A stretch of 64,000 bases of DNA from Atriophallophorus winterbourni. Lineage: Eukaryota > Platyhelminthes > Trematoda > Plagiorchiida > Microphallidae. Under the pieces are notes generated by a model, which ran no database searches, had not been told where the DNA came from, and saw nothing but the letters and a program-made list of their open reading frames with translations. The translations under genes and the position numbers were made by a program. The stretch lies in the NCBI GenBank assembly GCA_013407085.1, contig JACCGJ010000552.1:1-64000 (forward strand). The letters run 5' to 3'. Of the stretch, positions 38,512 through 51,489 are shown piece by piece (positions within the stretch are counted from its first letter, which is position 1; each line of letters opens with the position of its first letter).

Positions 38512-40278
38512 ACTTACTTTATTTTACTACTTTTGTGCGGCTGGCTCCACGAGTGGATTAGCCGCCTTCATTGATGTCTCGGATCGCACCAGCCCACGCA
38601 CGTCGATCGGAGGCGAGATCGTTGCAGATCGTGAACCAGTCTCGTTCCCACCTGCGAACTCCGTAGACGGTACGCAGACCCAGGGTGTCTACATCCTCTT
38701 TCACAGTTGACAGCCAGGTTTTCACTTGACCACCTTGCCGCCGACGCCAGGTGCGAACGGGTTTGGGGTCGAGGACGAGGTTTGGAAGTGCTGTGTCTGT
38801 CTTTCGGAGGACGTGGCCAAACCATTGCAGCCTTCGCCGTTGTATGTGAGCGGAAAGTGGAGATAGTCCGCTGCAACGCTCTCGTACGGCTGCGTTGGAT
38901 ACTCGGTCAGTATATCGAATGCCCAAGATTACCCTAAGGCACCAATGGTCGAACACTTCTAATGTGCGTACATCCTGTGACCTTAAAGGCCATGTTTCAC
39001 ATCCATAAAGCAGTACAGGGCGGATCGCTGCTTGATAAACACGCGTCTTAGTTTTTAGGCTGATCCCGGGCTTGCGCCAAAGGGTGCCTTTCAACTGCAA
39101 AAACGCATTACGAGCACGATCGACCCTTAACTTCACTTCATCTTTCGCCTGACCATTGGGAAATATACTAGAGCCGAGGTATTTAAAGACTGGAACGTAT
39201 TCGATCGGACAACCCTGGACGCGAAGTGGCTGGATGCCTGGTGTGTCGGAATAAAAAAATGCCTTGGTCTTAGCCGCGTTTATCTCAAGACGACTTTCGC
39301 GGCAGTGGCACTAATGCGGTCTAAAACGCTTTGCAGCATTTCGGTATTGTCGCCCAGAACGACTATATCGTCAGCGTAGTCAAGGTCTGAAATCAATAGA
39401 TCCGTTGAAATTTGCACCCCTTGATACTCTGTTAACGCCTGGTTCATTATCCAGTCTACGACATAGTTAAACATAACCGGCAATAGCGGGCAACCTTGCC
39501 TGACTCCTGTGTGCAAGTTAAATTCACGCGATTCTTCACCGTAGACACGAACCCGTGGCCATGTAGAGCGGTAATAGGCTCTGATTAGGTTGACGAGCTT
39601 AATGGAACCCCATCCGATTGCATGATGTCCCTTAAAACAACCACAGTCTACGGAGTCGAAGGCGGCGCGGAAGTCAATAAAGCAAGCTATCGTTTGCTGT
39701 TGATACCGTGCACGGTGCTCGAGGATCCTGCGCAAAGTAAATATTTGATCTATGCAACCGATCCCAGGGCGAAATCCACCTTGGTTAACTCTGGTGCGCA
39801 GATTTCTTTCGGCGGAGAACCGATTAAGCAGGAGCGTTGCAAACACTTTAGCAGCGGTGTCGATTAGATTTATTCCGCGGTAATTGGAGCACACAGATTT
39901 ATCTCCACGTTTCGGCAGTGGTAGAATGATAGACATCCCCCAGTCTGATGGGAAAACTTCCGTCTCCCAGATCGAACAAAACAGCCGATGTAGCGGAGAT
40001 AATAATACGTCGGCACAGGCTGTAATAAGTTCAACGGAAATTCCGTCCTCACCTGGCGATTTACCATTCTGCATTCGTCGTAAAACACTTGATATCTCGT
40101 ATTCTGATGGTGCCTCGCAGTTGACCGGGTATTCACAGCTATTTATCGGGGGAGTGAATACTGCATTGATAGATGACGGGCGGTTCAGTAGCTGACTGAA
40201 GTGCTAAAACCCACCTATCTATCTTTTGATGAAGGTCAAATATCATCTGTCCTGACGAATCTCGAAGGTTCGTACAAA
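38512..40278 (-). mobile_element. RTE-like LINE, nearly intact RT and C-terminal domain, cut by the gap
   Basis: Minus-strand frame 39280-40074 carries NGKSPGEDGISVELITACAD, LPKRGDKSVCSNYRGINLID, FRPGIGCIDQIFTLRRIL, CFIDFRAAFDSVD, GVRQGCPLLPVMFNYVVDWI and SDLDYADDIVVLG with an intact catalytic YADD. One frameshift near 39285-39295 separates it from the tail frame (INAAKTKAFFYSDTPGIQPL, VFKYLGSSIFPNGQAKDEV, then 38558-39136 with VLLYGCETWPLRSQDVRTLE and RLQWFGHVLRK). The 3' end abuts duplicated copy 1 at 38511 and the 5' half is lost in the gap. Its good state suggests recent insertion. Confidence 0.93.
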
Positions 40279-41278
40279 NNNNNNNNNNNNNNNNNNNNNN
40301 NNNNNNNNNNNNNNNNNNNNNNNNNNNNNNNNNNNNNNNNNNNNNNNNNNNNNNNNNNNNNNNNNNNNNNNNNNNNNNNNNNNNNNNNNNNNNNNNNNNN
40401 NNNNNNNNNNNNNNNNNNNNNNNNNNNNNNNNNNNNNNNNNNNNNNNNNNNNNNNNNNNNNNNNNNNNNNNNNNNNNNNNNNNNNNNNNNNNNNNNNNNN
40501 NNNNNNNNNNNNNNNNNNNNNNNNNNNNNNNNNNNNNNNNNNNNNNNNNNNNNNNNNNNNNNNNNNNNNNNNNNNNNNNNNNNNNNNNNNNNNNNNNNNN
40601 NNNNNNNNNNNNNNNNNNNNNNNNNNNNNNNNNNNNNNNNNNNNNNNNNNNNNNNNNNNNNNNNNNNNNNNNNNNNNNNNNNNNNNNNNNNNNNNNNNNN
40701 NNNNNNNNNNNNNNNNNNNNNNNNNNNNNNNNNNNNNNNNNNNNNNNNNNNNNNNNNNNNNNNNNNNNNNNNNNNNNNNNNNNNNNNNNNNNNNNNNNNN
40801 NNNNNNNNNNNNNNNNNNNNNNNNNNNNNNNNNNNNNNNNNNNNNNNNNNNNNNNNNNNNNNNNNNNNNNNNNNNNNNNNNNNNNNNNNNNNNNNNNNNN
40901 NNNNNNNNNNNNNNNNNNNNNNNNNNNNNNNNNNNNNNNNNNNNNNNNNNNNNNNNNNNNNNNNNNNNNNNNNNNNNNNNNNNNNNNNNNNNNNNNNNNN
41001 NNNNNNNNNNNNNNNNNNNNNNNNNNNNNNNNNNNNNNNNNNNNNNNNNNNNNNNNNNNNNNNNNNNNNNNNNNNNNNNNNNNNNNNNNNNNNNNNNNNN
41101 NNNNNNNNNNNNNNNNNNNNNNNNNNNNNNNNNNNNNNNNNNNNNNNNNNNNNNNNNNNNNNNNNNNNNNNNNNNNNNNNNNNNNNNNNNNNNNNNNNNN
41201 NNNNNNNNNNNNNNNNNNNNNNNNNNNNNNNNNNNNNNNNNNNNNNNNNNNNNNNNNNNNNNNNNNNNNNNNNNNNNN
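40279..41278. other. assembly gap of exactly 1000 N
   Basis: Run of N of round length, so the true size is unknown. It lies between an RTE 5' truncation and the first base of duplicated copy 2. Open frames drawn across it are artefacts. Confidence 1.
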
Positions 41279-43956
41279 GCCTTCCTTTTTCTAAAGTTAT
41301 TCGTATAGGCTTGGAGGGCACTCGATCTAACATTGGCGACGTCACACACACACATCCTCACGCTCCGCACCCACTTGCCTATTGAGTCCTGATACAACCC
41401 TGAGGTCAGCCTTCCAACGTTCACTCATAGATCCCACAACACAAGAGAAAACCGATTGTTCAATTCAATTCAATTCAATTTAATGGTCTTAAAAGCACAT
41501 AGATTTACAAAAACCACAGAATAATATGGGAATAACGAATAACATAGGTAGTAAAAACGGGATTTGTTAGATTACTGATCAGTTTAGCAATCAGGTAAAA
41601 ATACATAGGGCAGAAATTGTTTTCAACCGGTTGGATGGGGTAAAGATGTGTTTATTACGCACATAGACAAGAATAAAACACAGGCCTACGTTATATAGAC
41701 GAATCTCATTACCCTCAGCATGTACAGGTTGTTATTTTGATGCGATTTACCAGTCGATTTCGAGCCAACCATTTCTATTCAAGCCTTCACCACACTGGGC
41801 TTGACAAATTGCATATTGTTCGATAATAACTGACTTTTTGACCACCGAATGTTCCCGTAGATGTCGTTCGAAACGTTCTAAATCCTTCCGAAACTTGAAT
41901 TTTTATGGGTTTGCGTTTGTCATCATCGATCTCTTCGCACTTTCTGCACTTGAGTTGCGCTGGAGGGTGGTGTTATGTGTATAAACTGGAAGCTCTTGAT
42001 TTCGACTCTTCGATAATTTACTTCACGCAAATTAAACAAACGAAACTAAGCTGTCACCTTCGCAGTAGATGAGCAATGATCGAATTCATGGTGTGTAAGC
42101 ACATGCCCGTCGTTTTTTAGCGAAATCGACACTTTGTTGATAAAACACAACATATTTCCATGCTATTTTCTTGCGAAGGGGGCGAGTGCAATGTTCGATT
42201 GGATGGAGTACTTCCATTTGGTTTTGAGTCATTCTAGCACACAGTTTTTATTGTTACGATCATTGGATACTTCGTTCACGATCGTGAGAAGAGCCACTAC
42301 CAGCTGCGCCGATATAACTCCGAAATGTTGTGGAGAATACACAAGGAGAAGCGCCTTGTATAATTTGCACATTTGATGTTCATCAGAATGAATTAATTTA
42401 CAATTAATTCGGTCAATTTGGACAGGAACTGTTATCTATTGAATTCTCATTAGTTTTCTAAAGCGCCTTAGGAGCTTGGCCAAGTATCTCATTGTCCATC
42501 TTTATTTGGACAACGTGGCTTATGTGAAAACACTATTTAACAAGTTGTTAAAGCGAATCGTTGTTTACCACGTTACCACTGTTTCAAGCCTCAATAAATA
42601 TAATCTCACGAACACACACCGGATTCAGGTAAACAGGCCGGTTGTGGAGTGCACGAGCTGGAAATGCGAAGCAGCTCTAAACATCCGAATTTTTTGTTTC
42701 CAGAACGGAGTTTGTGTGGAAAAACTTTCTACAAGGACCAGGACCGGATTTATTGCGAAGAAGATTATTTTGTAAGTTTCCTTAGTTGAGATACGTTTTA
42801 AAGGCCCAATCGCAATGTCTATTCATATTCTACATTGTGTTTTGTATTCCGTTTTCCGTTAGTTCATGGTTATCTGAAGACAACCTTATGGCCTTCACCG
42901 AATGTCGCCTAACAGTCAGAAAGTGGATTTGTTGTTTGAATTTTGGAAGTGTTGGTTGTGTGCTATTGATCTCTTAAAACATTGGTTCCCATATTCTTTA
43001 ATACGCCGTACGCCTAAAATATTTTAATATGCTCTCGTATCCCTTATATCCGCTATTACTAATGCACATGAATTTTTTCGCATCTTCTACAATTGCCTGG
43101 GTTTCTCGGATTTGGCTATTAAATAGGCCACAGGGTATGAAGTCATCAATAGTGGCACCTCAGACTTAATTTTGAAGGATTCCTAGTGAATTAATATCTG
43201 ATCCTTTTTGCTTTCAATGGTTCAACATCATGACCTGCAAAACCCAAAGGCGTGCGAGCACCTTGGGTTGGGAAACCTTGTCTTAGATAGACCTCCAGTA
43301 TCTATGCAATCTTTCAGCGTTATTAACAGCACTCCACACTATACCTTTCCGCCTAAAACATTACGAGCGGCTTACTTCATCTCTGGTCAAATACTCTCTT
43401 GTATTCAAATTAATTTAAACAGATTCCGTCTTTTTATCCATCAGATGTGCTAATATTTTGTCGTGAAGTAAATAATCGCGAAATTAAGGTAAGTCTTATC
43501 TTTGAAGAAAGGAACTATATACGATCAAATTAATCGGCCAGCAAAAGATTTGGGCTGACAATCTGCGTGAACAAGACCAAAAACGTTCGTCAGTAGACTA
43601 TATCGGCTCCGATTATCACAATTAAAATCTGTCAGCTTAAACCAGTGAATCATTTCGTATATCGTAGTTCATCTTTTATGGATAATCTCTCGCTAGATAC
43701 CGAGATTAATAAGCGAAATTGGAAAATTAGCTGCCAGCTTGCCCAGTTTGAACTCTTTAGTCTGGGCAACCAGAAGCTGACAGTGAATACAAGAATAATG
43801 ATATTAAATGCTTTACTATATGGCATTGAAAATTATCCCATCTACACAAGAGACGAACAGAAGCGGAATGCTTTCCATTCGTCACATCTTGAAAATATCG
43901 TGTGAATACAAATTAACAAATGCAGAAATGCTTTGTAAACCTGGTCTACAAATCAT
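41279..43956 (+). repeat. 2.7 kb duplicated segment, copy 2
   Basis: Starts at the first base after the gap, at the position equivalent to 35839, and is collinear with copy 1 to 43956. Small indels: about 10 nt missing near 41420 and about 14 nt extra near 42480. Differences are sparse in the first 750 bp and last 1200 bp but dense around 42200-42700. Confidence 0.95.
42704..42771 (+). CDS. zyxin/Ajuba-type LIM protein, exon 2 (copy 2)
   Basis: Same length, phases, acceptor (TTTCCAG) and donor (GTAAGT) as 37259-37326. It differs at two bases in one stretch (GACCAAGACAGG against GACCAGGACCGG), and both changes are silent. It is either a real duplicated exon, which could only be spliced as an alternative to copy 1, or the second haplotype placed beside the first by the assembler. 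Confidence 0.8.
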
Positions 43957-44130
43957 GTTCATCCTAAAAGGACAGTACCACCTTCGCTGGCTAGAACATG
44001 TGTAAAAAATTGGCTACTGAATGCAGATCATGCCTGCAAAATCCATCGATCTGCCGAGACGGGCACAGGAACCCAAGAAAAATCGGTACAACCGTCGGTG
44101 TAATTCGAGTTACTCTCGCTTTACAAAATA
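43490..44130 (+). mobile_element. RTE-like LINE tail, decayed (copy 2, uninterrupted)
   Basis: Same as 38040-38511 but continuing past the interruption point with LKGQYHLRWLEHV (43965-44003), then degenerate sequence. Confidence 0.75.
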
Positions 44131-44329
44131 TCAACGATGATGATATCATCTAGTTTGGTAACGAAACGTCTGCTAAATTATGGTCGGAAAGAAACTAGAT
44201 TCGCGTGAACCATAACAAGACACGCGACGAAAATATTTCTACAAAATTTTAGAATTTCTAACCGAGTCTGCCCATTGATAACATTTCATGCTTTGAAAAC
44301 TACAAACTTTATAAGATGTTTATATATAA

Positions 44330-46790
44330 ATCTGCAAAGACTTTCGAACAAATTAGCGGAGTTAACCGATATATGCTCGCACTACTCACCTGAAATTATC
44401 GTCATTACATAAACTGGGTATTCTTCCCAATTGATTGAAACGGAGAATTCTATTCCAAATATGAATTTGATAAGGAACGATCGAGAGAGAATTGGTGGTG
44501 GTGTTGCCCTTTATTATAATAATCGTCTCCATTACCTTCCAATAGATCACACATAATTCACGCTCGAATATATAATTTGGTGTTCTTTAGCGCTGATGTC
44601 TGGTTAAGTGTGCATGATCGGTTTGGTCTACCGGTCTCCTTCATCTACGGAATCATACAACGAAGGGTGGATCCAAGTACTTCAGCGATGACTCGCTCTC
44701 AGCAAGCAACAATACGTATTATGGGTGATTTTAACCTGCCTACAATTTATCTCAGGGAAGTTCAATCCTCACAAACGCAAGAATACCGATTTAGAGAGGT
44801 ACTAGATTCAGTCTCTTTATACAACCATGTTCACGAATGCACCCGGAGGAGAGGTTCTGACCGCCCCTCTGTCTTGGTTTTGGTGTTAATATCGGAAGAA
44901 CTGTGCAGATTCAGCATTGGCAGACGGACCACATAAGCCTTGATTCACATTGGAACCAACTTGTAGATTTTTGGAAACTGAAGATTGATGAGAACTCGCA
45001 GATCGTTCCTAAAAGATCCGAACATGAACTTCGTTTTGTTGCCCGCAGCACAACATAAAAGTGGATAGCGCTGAAGCAAGCAGCGTGGATGCGGCATAAA
45101 TCCAACAATACTACTACTTCTTGGAAACATTTCCGTATGTTAGGCAACAAAGTGACTGCACTTATTCGAGAGGATATGGAGGCGCACCAATTGATGCTTC
45201 TGTCAAAAATGGAACGCAATCCCATGTTACTATACAAAATCATGGACGCGAAAGAAAAAGTCAAACCAGGTATTTTTGCCGTTCAGATTGGCGAAAAACT
45301 CACTGAGACCGCGTTGGAAACAGCAAATGCTCTCGCGATTTATTAAGCTGAAGTGTTCGTGCCAAAGGTTTGATTGGAACGTTGTGAGTATTCAGTCAAC
45401 TCAGGAATCGAAACATTGGGCGAAATTTTGATAAATCCAGAGATAATCGCGAGTCGATCGCTCAAACTAAATGTAAGAAAATCCCGTGGTGAAGATGGCA
45501 TCACACCGGATGTGCTCAGGTTCTGTCATCGTCAAATTACTGAACCGCTTTCCAGCCTGTTTAACTATTCGTTGCTTAAGGGAGTGGTACCCAAAGATTG
45601 GAAGTCCGACGTCATTACACCCATCTCCAAAGGCGGCTGCCGATCTGACACTGCAAATTATCGTCCCGTCACACTTTTACCTGTTATTGCTTAGGTTGTG
45701 AAAAATATTCTCGGAAAAAATGTTTGCAAATATTGAATTGCGTAGTTTGTTTTCGCCGGCGCAGCATGAATTTCGATCTCATCGCTCCGGTCTAACGAAG
45801 CATCTCATAGCGTTAGACGACTGGACGAAGCAGTTAGATATAAGTTCTTGCATTCAAGTCTGTTACTTGGACATTACTAAAGATTTTGACACGAGTCAAT
45901 CACAATTTGCTTTTTCAAAAACTGATATGTTTAGGAATATGTGAGTCCCTCCTCTCATGGTTGTGCGACTAACTGTCAGATCGCCACACTCGAGTTAAAG
46001 TAAACGGAATGCTATCCCAAACGTTCAAAACCACCAATGGAGTCCCACAAGGATCCGTGCAAGGCCCACTCCAATTTCTATTATACATAAACGATTTACC
46101 CTCCCCCTCATATAATCCGAAATGGTACTGTTCGCAAATGATTTGAATATTTGAACGCCAATCAGTTATACAGATGATTATGAGAAACAGCTATTGAATT
46201 TAGACAGCATGTCAAATCAGGATGCTATGAATGATATGACATTCAACATACGGAAAATTAAGATGCCTCACAATGGCAGGAATGTTCCTTGGACATATCG
46301 ATTAAGAACTGAAAACTTGACATGGAACTCGTTGGTAAAGGATCTTGGAGTATGGATTAGTTGCAGCCTTAAGAGCACGGTGCACTGTCAGAATATATAT
46401 CGAAAGGCCAACAGATTGTTTGGTGTCTTTCGAAGAATATTTGAAAGATTTTCGCTGGTAACGTCACCAAGGATAATTAACGTCTACCTTCGCCCTACGA
46501 TGGAGTATGCGGTAGTAATCTGTGTCTATTTGACTACCCAAAGGAGGATACGACGCGATATTATCCTGACCTATATAATTTTTGTTTATGGAGTGATATC
46601 CATTAAAACACTTGCTTGCGAAAGTGACACACGGACATACCTTATCCCATCGCCATACGTGCTATATTTCGTTGGAATTCCCTATCCCAACATGTGGTGG
46701 ACTCTCCTTGCCTGGCGATGTTCAAAGCGAAATTGGACTTACACATACAAAGATCAGGATTTGACTCGACATGATTAACGTTTTTTACGA
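44330..46790 (+). mobile_element. CR1-like LINE with endonuclease and RT, decayed
   Basis: The most complete CR1 copy in the window. The endonuclease end is in 44577-44936 (IRIMGDFNLPTIYL, carrying the GDFN motif of APE-type endonucleases). The linker follows (MERNPMLLYKIMDAKEKVKP, 45200-45270). Then come the RT blocks KSRGEDGITPDVLRFCHRQI, CRSDTANYRPVTLLPVIA, CYLDITKDFDTSQS and GVPQGSVQGPLQFLLYIND-like sequence near 46040-46100, with the tail in 46194-46778 (VKDLGVWISCSLKSTVHCQN). Several stops and shifts; the catalytic FADD is altered. Sits in the intron after LIM exon 2. Confidence 0.88.
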
Positions 46791-48289
46791 AAACGCTGGA
46801 CATCGTCATCACTCATCTATCGGGATAAAAGAGTTTTGTTCTAATGCAATCTAACGGCAGACAAGTGGTCGTTTATAGCCGCTACAACATGAATAAGACT
46901 ATTCTTACTTGCAGCAAGTTTGAATGAAGAGAGATATTCAAGTAGCAAGGCTTAATAATCATCTTCAAATAACAACAAGATGGACCATTTATCATTGGAT
47001 ATATGCAATCAACATAAGATTGTACGTTTTTGCATACATTGATATATCAGATTGATTCTCTACTAGTGTGTGGGCTCCACTTCAGTATTATCATTTCGAG
47101 GTATGTATAAATATGGTGTGTGAAAAATTCTTGAGGCGATTGACAGCGAAAAGCTGACAGGGACTGACGAAAATGCGTCAGATCCCAATAAAATGTGTGA
47201 TTTTCATCACACGTATGGCGATTGTTTATTGCCGCTGGTTCGTATATTATAATCTAGATGCCTGACAACATTATCAATTTTGAAATTAATGATCGGTTTA
47301 GCTGACATTCTTCATTGTGTAAAGGATTTTATATTTGCATTACCCGATTTTGCAAGTACGAATACTGCACTCTTGACGTCTATCGATCTATTGATTAATT
47401 TGTTGATGTCTGAATGGCTGGAGTGCTTACGTTTGATGCTGTAGCTATGGTCTCCGTTTAATCGCTTCAATTGTGCACCTTGTTCGTGCCTTACCATACA
47501 TTTTTTTCAAACGGCCATTGTTATTCTGCTTAAATGCGCGGCGAAATATTAAAAAATCCATTTGAACCCATGGTGTTTAGTCTTGACGGTCTAATCCATA
47601 TCCGAGCGTGCGAACAAGTCGATCGTTAAATGCGTCTGAATCTTCGCCACACTACTCCACAAAATCTGGAGGCGTGTTTCAGGCAACTACACAATGTAGT
47701 TTGTTTACAAAACTGTATTAAATGCCAGAACCAAAGTTATTTTCAGTGGCCGTCCAATTCAAACCACCGGGTTCATATTCACACGGGGATGGTGATCGTT
47801 GAGAAATTTGCGTTCAATTCGTTTTGCCGAATTAAAACATCCTCAATTAATTTGAATTGTCACGATATGATCAGATATTATTTTCGTGCCATCATTCAGT
47901 CTTGGTGTATCATTCACCAACGGCACATGTCTGAGTCCGAATCATTCCTGAAGAACCACTCTGTGCTTCTTTCGTCTAGAATGGTCACTGTCTTTCAGGA
48001 TCGATGTAATCTAGGTGCGCAAATTGGATGTATCGAAGCGTAGTTTTGAATCATAATATTCATCTTCCGTGTATTTGCATTTCGTTTCGTCAATTTCATG
48101 CCGAGCTGGAAACAGTGGTGTGAATCTGTTGACCCAGGGTTTGGGGAGGATATCTTCCATGATGTGCATATAACTCTGAGATTATGTTTGCTTACAGACA
48201 GCATTTGTAGTCATCAAGAGATGTCGCGTAGGTAGGAATTCATTCCAAGTATAGTTATCTCCCAGGTTTATCCATTGCTTGCCTTCGAA
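46791..48289. other. intron sequence, nothing recognised
   Basis: Includes a 137-codon open frame (47630-48043) without recognisable domain, and no repeat that I can match. Confidence 0.4.
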
Positions 48290-49395
48290 TGGCATATAAC
48301 GACTTCGGATTGAACGGACTAAAGATACTATTAGAAACAATCTCATTAACTCGCTGCGTTTGCGTCTTCAATGTTGATCATATTTATCACTTGATTTTCC
48401 ACTCAATATACTCAGTTTCAAATACATTTTGCGTCGATATTATAGCTCGCATACCTGGGTTTGTGTGCAAGAGGCTGTGTGCGCAAATTTTATCCGCGTT
48501 CGGTTTATCTCTGAGTCCCCCAAATTGCAACGAGATGGTATTTTCCAAATTGACTGGACAGCGTTATCTAGCCCTTCATGATTAAATTCCTCGCGTTTCG
48601 TTTAACGGCTCTGTGTTCGAAAGATGTTACAGCTTCAAGTATCTTGGCATAACAATATCTGACAAACTTAGCTGGACCAAACATGTAACAAATCAATTCA
48701 AAAAGATGCACCAAATGTCATTCTATGCACTTCGCATCTGTTCTCTCTCCACACCACTAAAAGTTATTCAACTTTTTGTTTTTTTCTTGCATCATTCCAT
48801 GCCTCCTTTACGCTTCCCCCGTAATTTTTCCTGGCCTTTTGGAAAAGGATTTTATGATGATCAGAATAAGTATTAATCTCATCTCAAGATTGAGTTGTGT
48901 TCCCGCTGATGACATTCGAAACACTATTGTTGATCGTCACTTTCGTGAATGCAACAGGTTCATCGCAACTATTTCCTCTGATTGTTCACATCCACTGAAC
49001 AAAAGCCTTGCTTCTTGTGAATCTTTTTCCTCCACCCGAAGTTACTATGTTATTCCCTAATCGAGAACTAACAAATTTAGAAACTCTTTTGTATCATACA
49101 TGGCTCGATACATGGTTGATGAGTCGAAAGCTGTTATGGAGTTAAAGAATCGCTTGACAATTTTTTAAATGACGCTGAAATGTTCCAGTTATTCTCCAAT
49201 TTCTATTTTTCTAATTCGCCTCACATTTTGCCTAGCCTATGGTAACCTGACACTTTATTAGCTCAAGTATCATTTCATTGTGTTGCACTTTATACATTTT
49301 ATCATGTTTGTATTTTGTGGAGAAATTAATGTATCGCTGAAAATTTGTGTACACGAATAAAGTCATTCTCTTCTTATTCTTCTTCTTGTATTATT
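48290..49395 (+). mobile_element. non-LTR retrotransposon 3' part with 3' UTR and AATAAA
   Basis: Frames give NCNEMVFSKLTGQRYLALHD, then FERCYSFKYLGITISDKLSW, then PCLLYASPVIFPGL and VPADDIRNTIVDRHFRECNR. This is a LINE C-terminal region of a group different from the CR1 and RTE copies here; I do not assign a clade. The 3' UTR (49165-49320) is similar to the 3' half of SINE-like family A. AATAAA lies at about 49366 and a TTC/TTA tail ends the element near 49395. Confidence 0.7.
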
Positions 49396-50413
49396 GTGTT
49401 GCCAGTGAGTCTCACGGTTTCGATCGGAACAATCGGAACATAGTTGTAGCTGTTGGAGCAGGTGCATATGTCTTTGCTGTGGTTCATGCAAATTGATCCA
49501 GAACTAGATTCATGCTCAGGCCCCGTGGATAACCTACTCGATGTTAAGTCAGTCAAGTGGTGACCCATTTTTCTGACACTTTGGTGATGCGATGCCGTGT
49601 CCAGCGAAGCGTGCACTCATCTAGAATCATAATTTGCACTCGCATGAGACCGTTACTACAGGGTAAATTTGTGTAAAAAGGCATGTTATCGATCGATGGA
49701 AAATGTGTGGAATGGTTGTTTGAAATCAACAAGACATAACGATGGGCTGTATCGAATCACATTAAACTCGAAAAACAAGCACATGAACTATCTTTAGACG
49801 TTTATCGAGAAGTTTCGCTAAATGAATTAGGGAGGCACGGAGATGATTTATTCCGAGAACGCCCGTCAAGATGGACACGAAGACTTGTCATTTTTCCTGA
49901 TTAGGTAGTCAAGGTCATATTACGATGTTCTTCGCACACGGATAGTCAATTATTTTGAACGTTATTTCTGTTTTGAAACGGCAAACCTATCAGACTGGAA
50001 TGTAGTTGAGAATGACAGCTTCGATTTAACGGTGCATGGTGCGCTGAATAAAATGTGAGTAAGGAACGGATTATGAACACCGATTTCACCGTGATGCATA
50101 ATTGCTCGCGAACAATTCAAAGTAATCAAATTCATTGGTTTATGAATTTAAGGATGAAAGTAATTTCAAAAAACATATTGTGATCGAAGCTGAAACCGTT
50201 GGCAAACCAGCAGATGCCGTCAATAGATGTGATACCGAAACTCATTCCTTAGCTAATAACATATGTTCATTTTGGCGTATATATTTCAATCTAATTTCTC
50301 TAAAGACAAATTTGACAATTTTCCCGTTTCAAAATTTCATCCAGACGATCGATATTATCACAATTTTTCATGTTTTGACATGAGCAATTTCTGGTGATTG
50401 TTCTTCATTTCAG
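49396..50413. other. intron sequence, nothing recognised
   Basis: Short frames only. It ends in TTCATTTCAG, the acceptor of LIM exon 3. Confidence 0.4.
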
Positions 50414-50476
50414 TATTGTGGATTTCAACAAACAAGTGATAACTGCTCTGCGTGTGGACACCTCATTTCTGATAAG
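50414..50476 (+). CDS. zyxin/Ajuba-type LIM protein, exon 3
   Basis: A 63-nt exon (21 codons, phase 0 at both ends) between TTTCAG and GTAATG. It encodes YCGFQQTSDNCSACGHLISD plus K. Ajuba has LYSGFQQTADKCSVCGHLIMEM here, so it is the LIM1-LIM2 linker plus the first zinc ligand pair (C-x2-C) of LIM2. The exon for the rest of LIM2 and the start of LIM3 was sought in 50477-57369 and not found. Confidence 0.9.
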
Positions 50477-50719
50477 GTAATGGTGCTTATAAAATTTATA
50501 TTTCTATGCAGTTGAGTATTTCGTTGCAGTCTCGCCAAATATTTTCTGAAATTCGTTAACTCTAATCGCAAATATTGATCTTATCTTTGGTTTCCTTGGT
50601 ACAGATCAGCAAGGGTAATATTGTAGCGGGTGGGGTAGAAAGACCTGAAGTATCACCTTGTGAGCATCTGGCCCTTTATCACATTTGCGGGTAAAATTAA
50701 TGTATCTCGATACATCCCA

Positions 50720-51180
50720 TTCCAATTCTAATCACGTTCATCCACGACTCCCACAGCACAAAATCCGATTGGTCAGAGACGTTTATTACGCAAAAGTCAA
50801 ATAACAAAAACACGCCTGTCTTATATACACAAATCAACAACCACAACTTTAATCCTCAAGGATGTCTGTCTCGGTTGTTACTGCGATGTGATTTGTCAAT
50901 CGAATTCCTGCCATCCGGTACAATTCAACCAATCGCCACTTAGGGCTAGTTTGGCCGCCATTGATGAATTTCATACCGATTGTTTGCGTCTGACGTTGTC
51001 CGTCTTCTCATACTTCCGAAGATGGTGTCGCTAGAGTCGTTCTAATGCAATCCTTCCGATACCTTAAACTTTAGGAGTTCAGAATGGTCGTTGTCGATCT
51101 TTTCGTCGCTTCTCGCTCTTGTTTTGTGCGGGAGGGTGAAGTTCTGCATATCATGCGAATGTTCGTGATAAGCACTCATC
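50720..51180 (+). repeat. repeat family D, diverged third copy
   Basis: Diverged match to 35995-36570 and 41425-41980 (blocks ACTCCCACAGCACAA, GTTTATTACGC, TTATATACACAAATC, CGTTCTAATGCAATCCTTCCG, GGGAGGGTGAAGTT). It shows that this part of the duplicated segment is itself a dispersed repeat, perhaps an LTR, but no ends are clear. Confidence 0.6.
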
Positions 51181-51489
51181 GCCAAAGCACAACGTACCTC
51201 CACAATATGAATTCAATCAGTGGATTAAGTGCAAGTCAGAAAGTGTACAAATATCTGATGCTCCAAATCGCTTCTTATGACGATACAGATTTTTTGAGGC
51301 GTAAAAATAATTCCTAAAGCACTAATCAACAATCGGTTGGTCGTTGGCGTTTAAAAAGTGTCGGCGTATCCTAAGTTTTGCAGCGTGGTACATGATCTTC
51401 CCTAACCCAAAATGTACGCTTCACAAAATGCTATAAAGTAAGGGAGGTAAAGAACAAGTTCTTCTTAAATCTTAAGGTCAGTGTATGGA

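Noticed and set aside
40201..41424. Three open frames of 370 to 394 codons
   Set aside because: They run through the 1000-N gap; only their ends are sequence.
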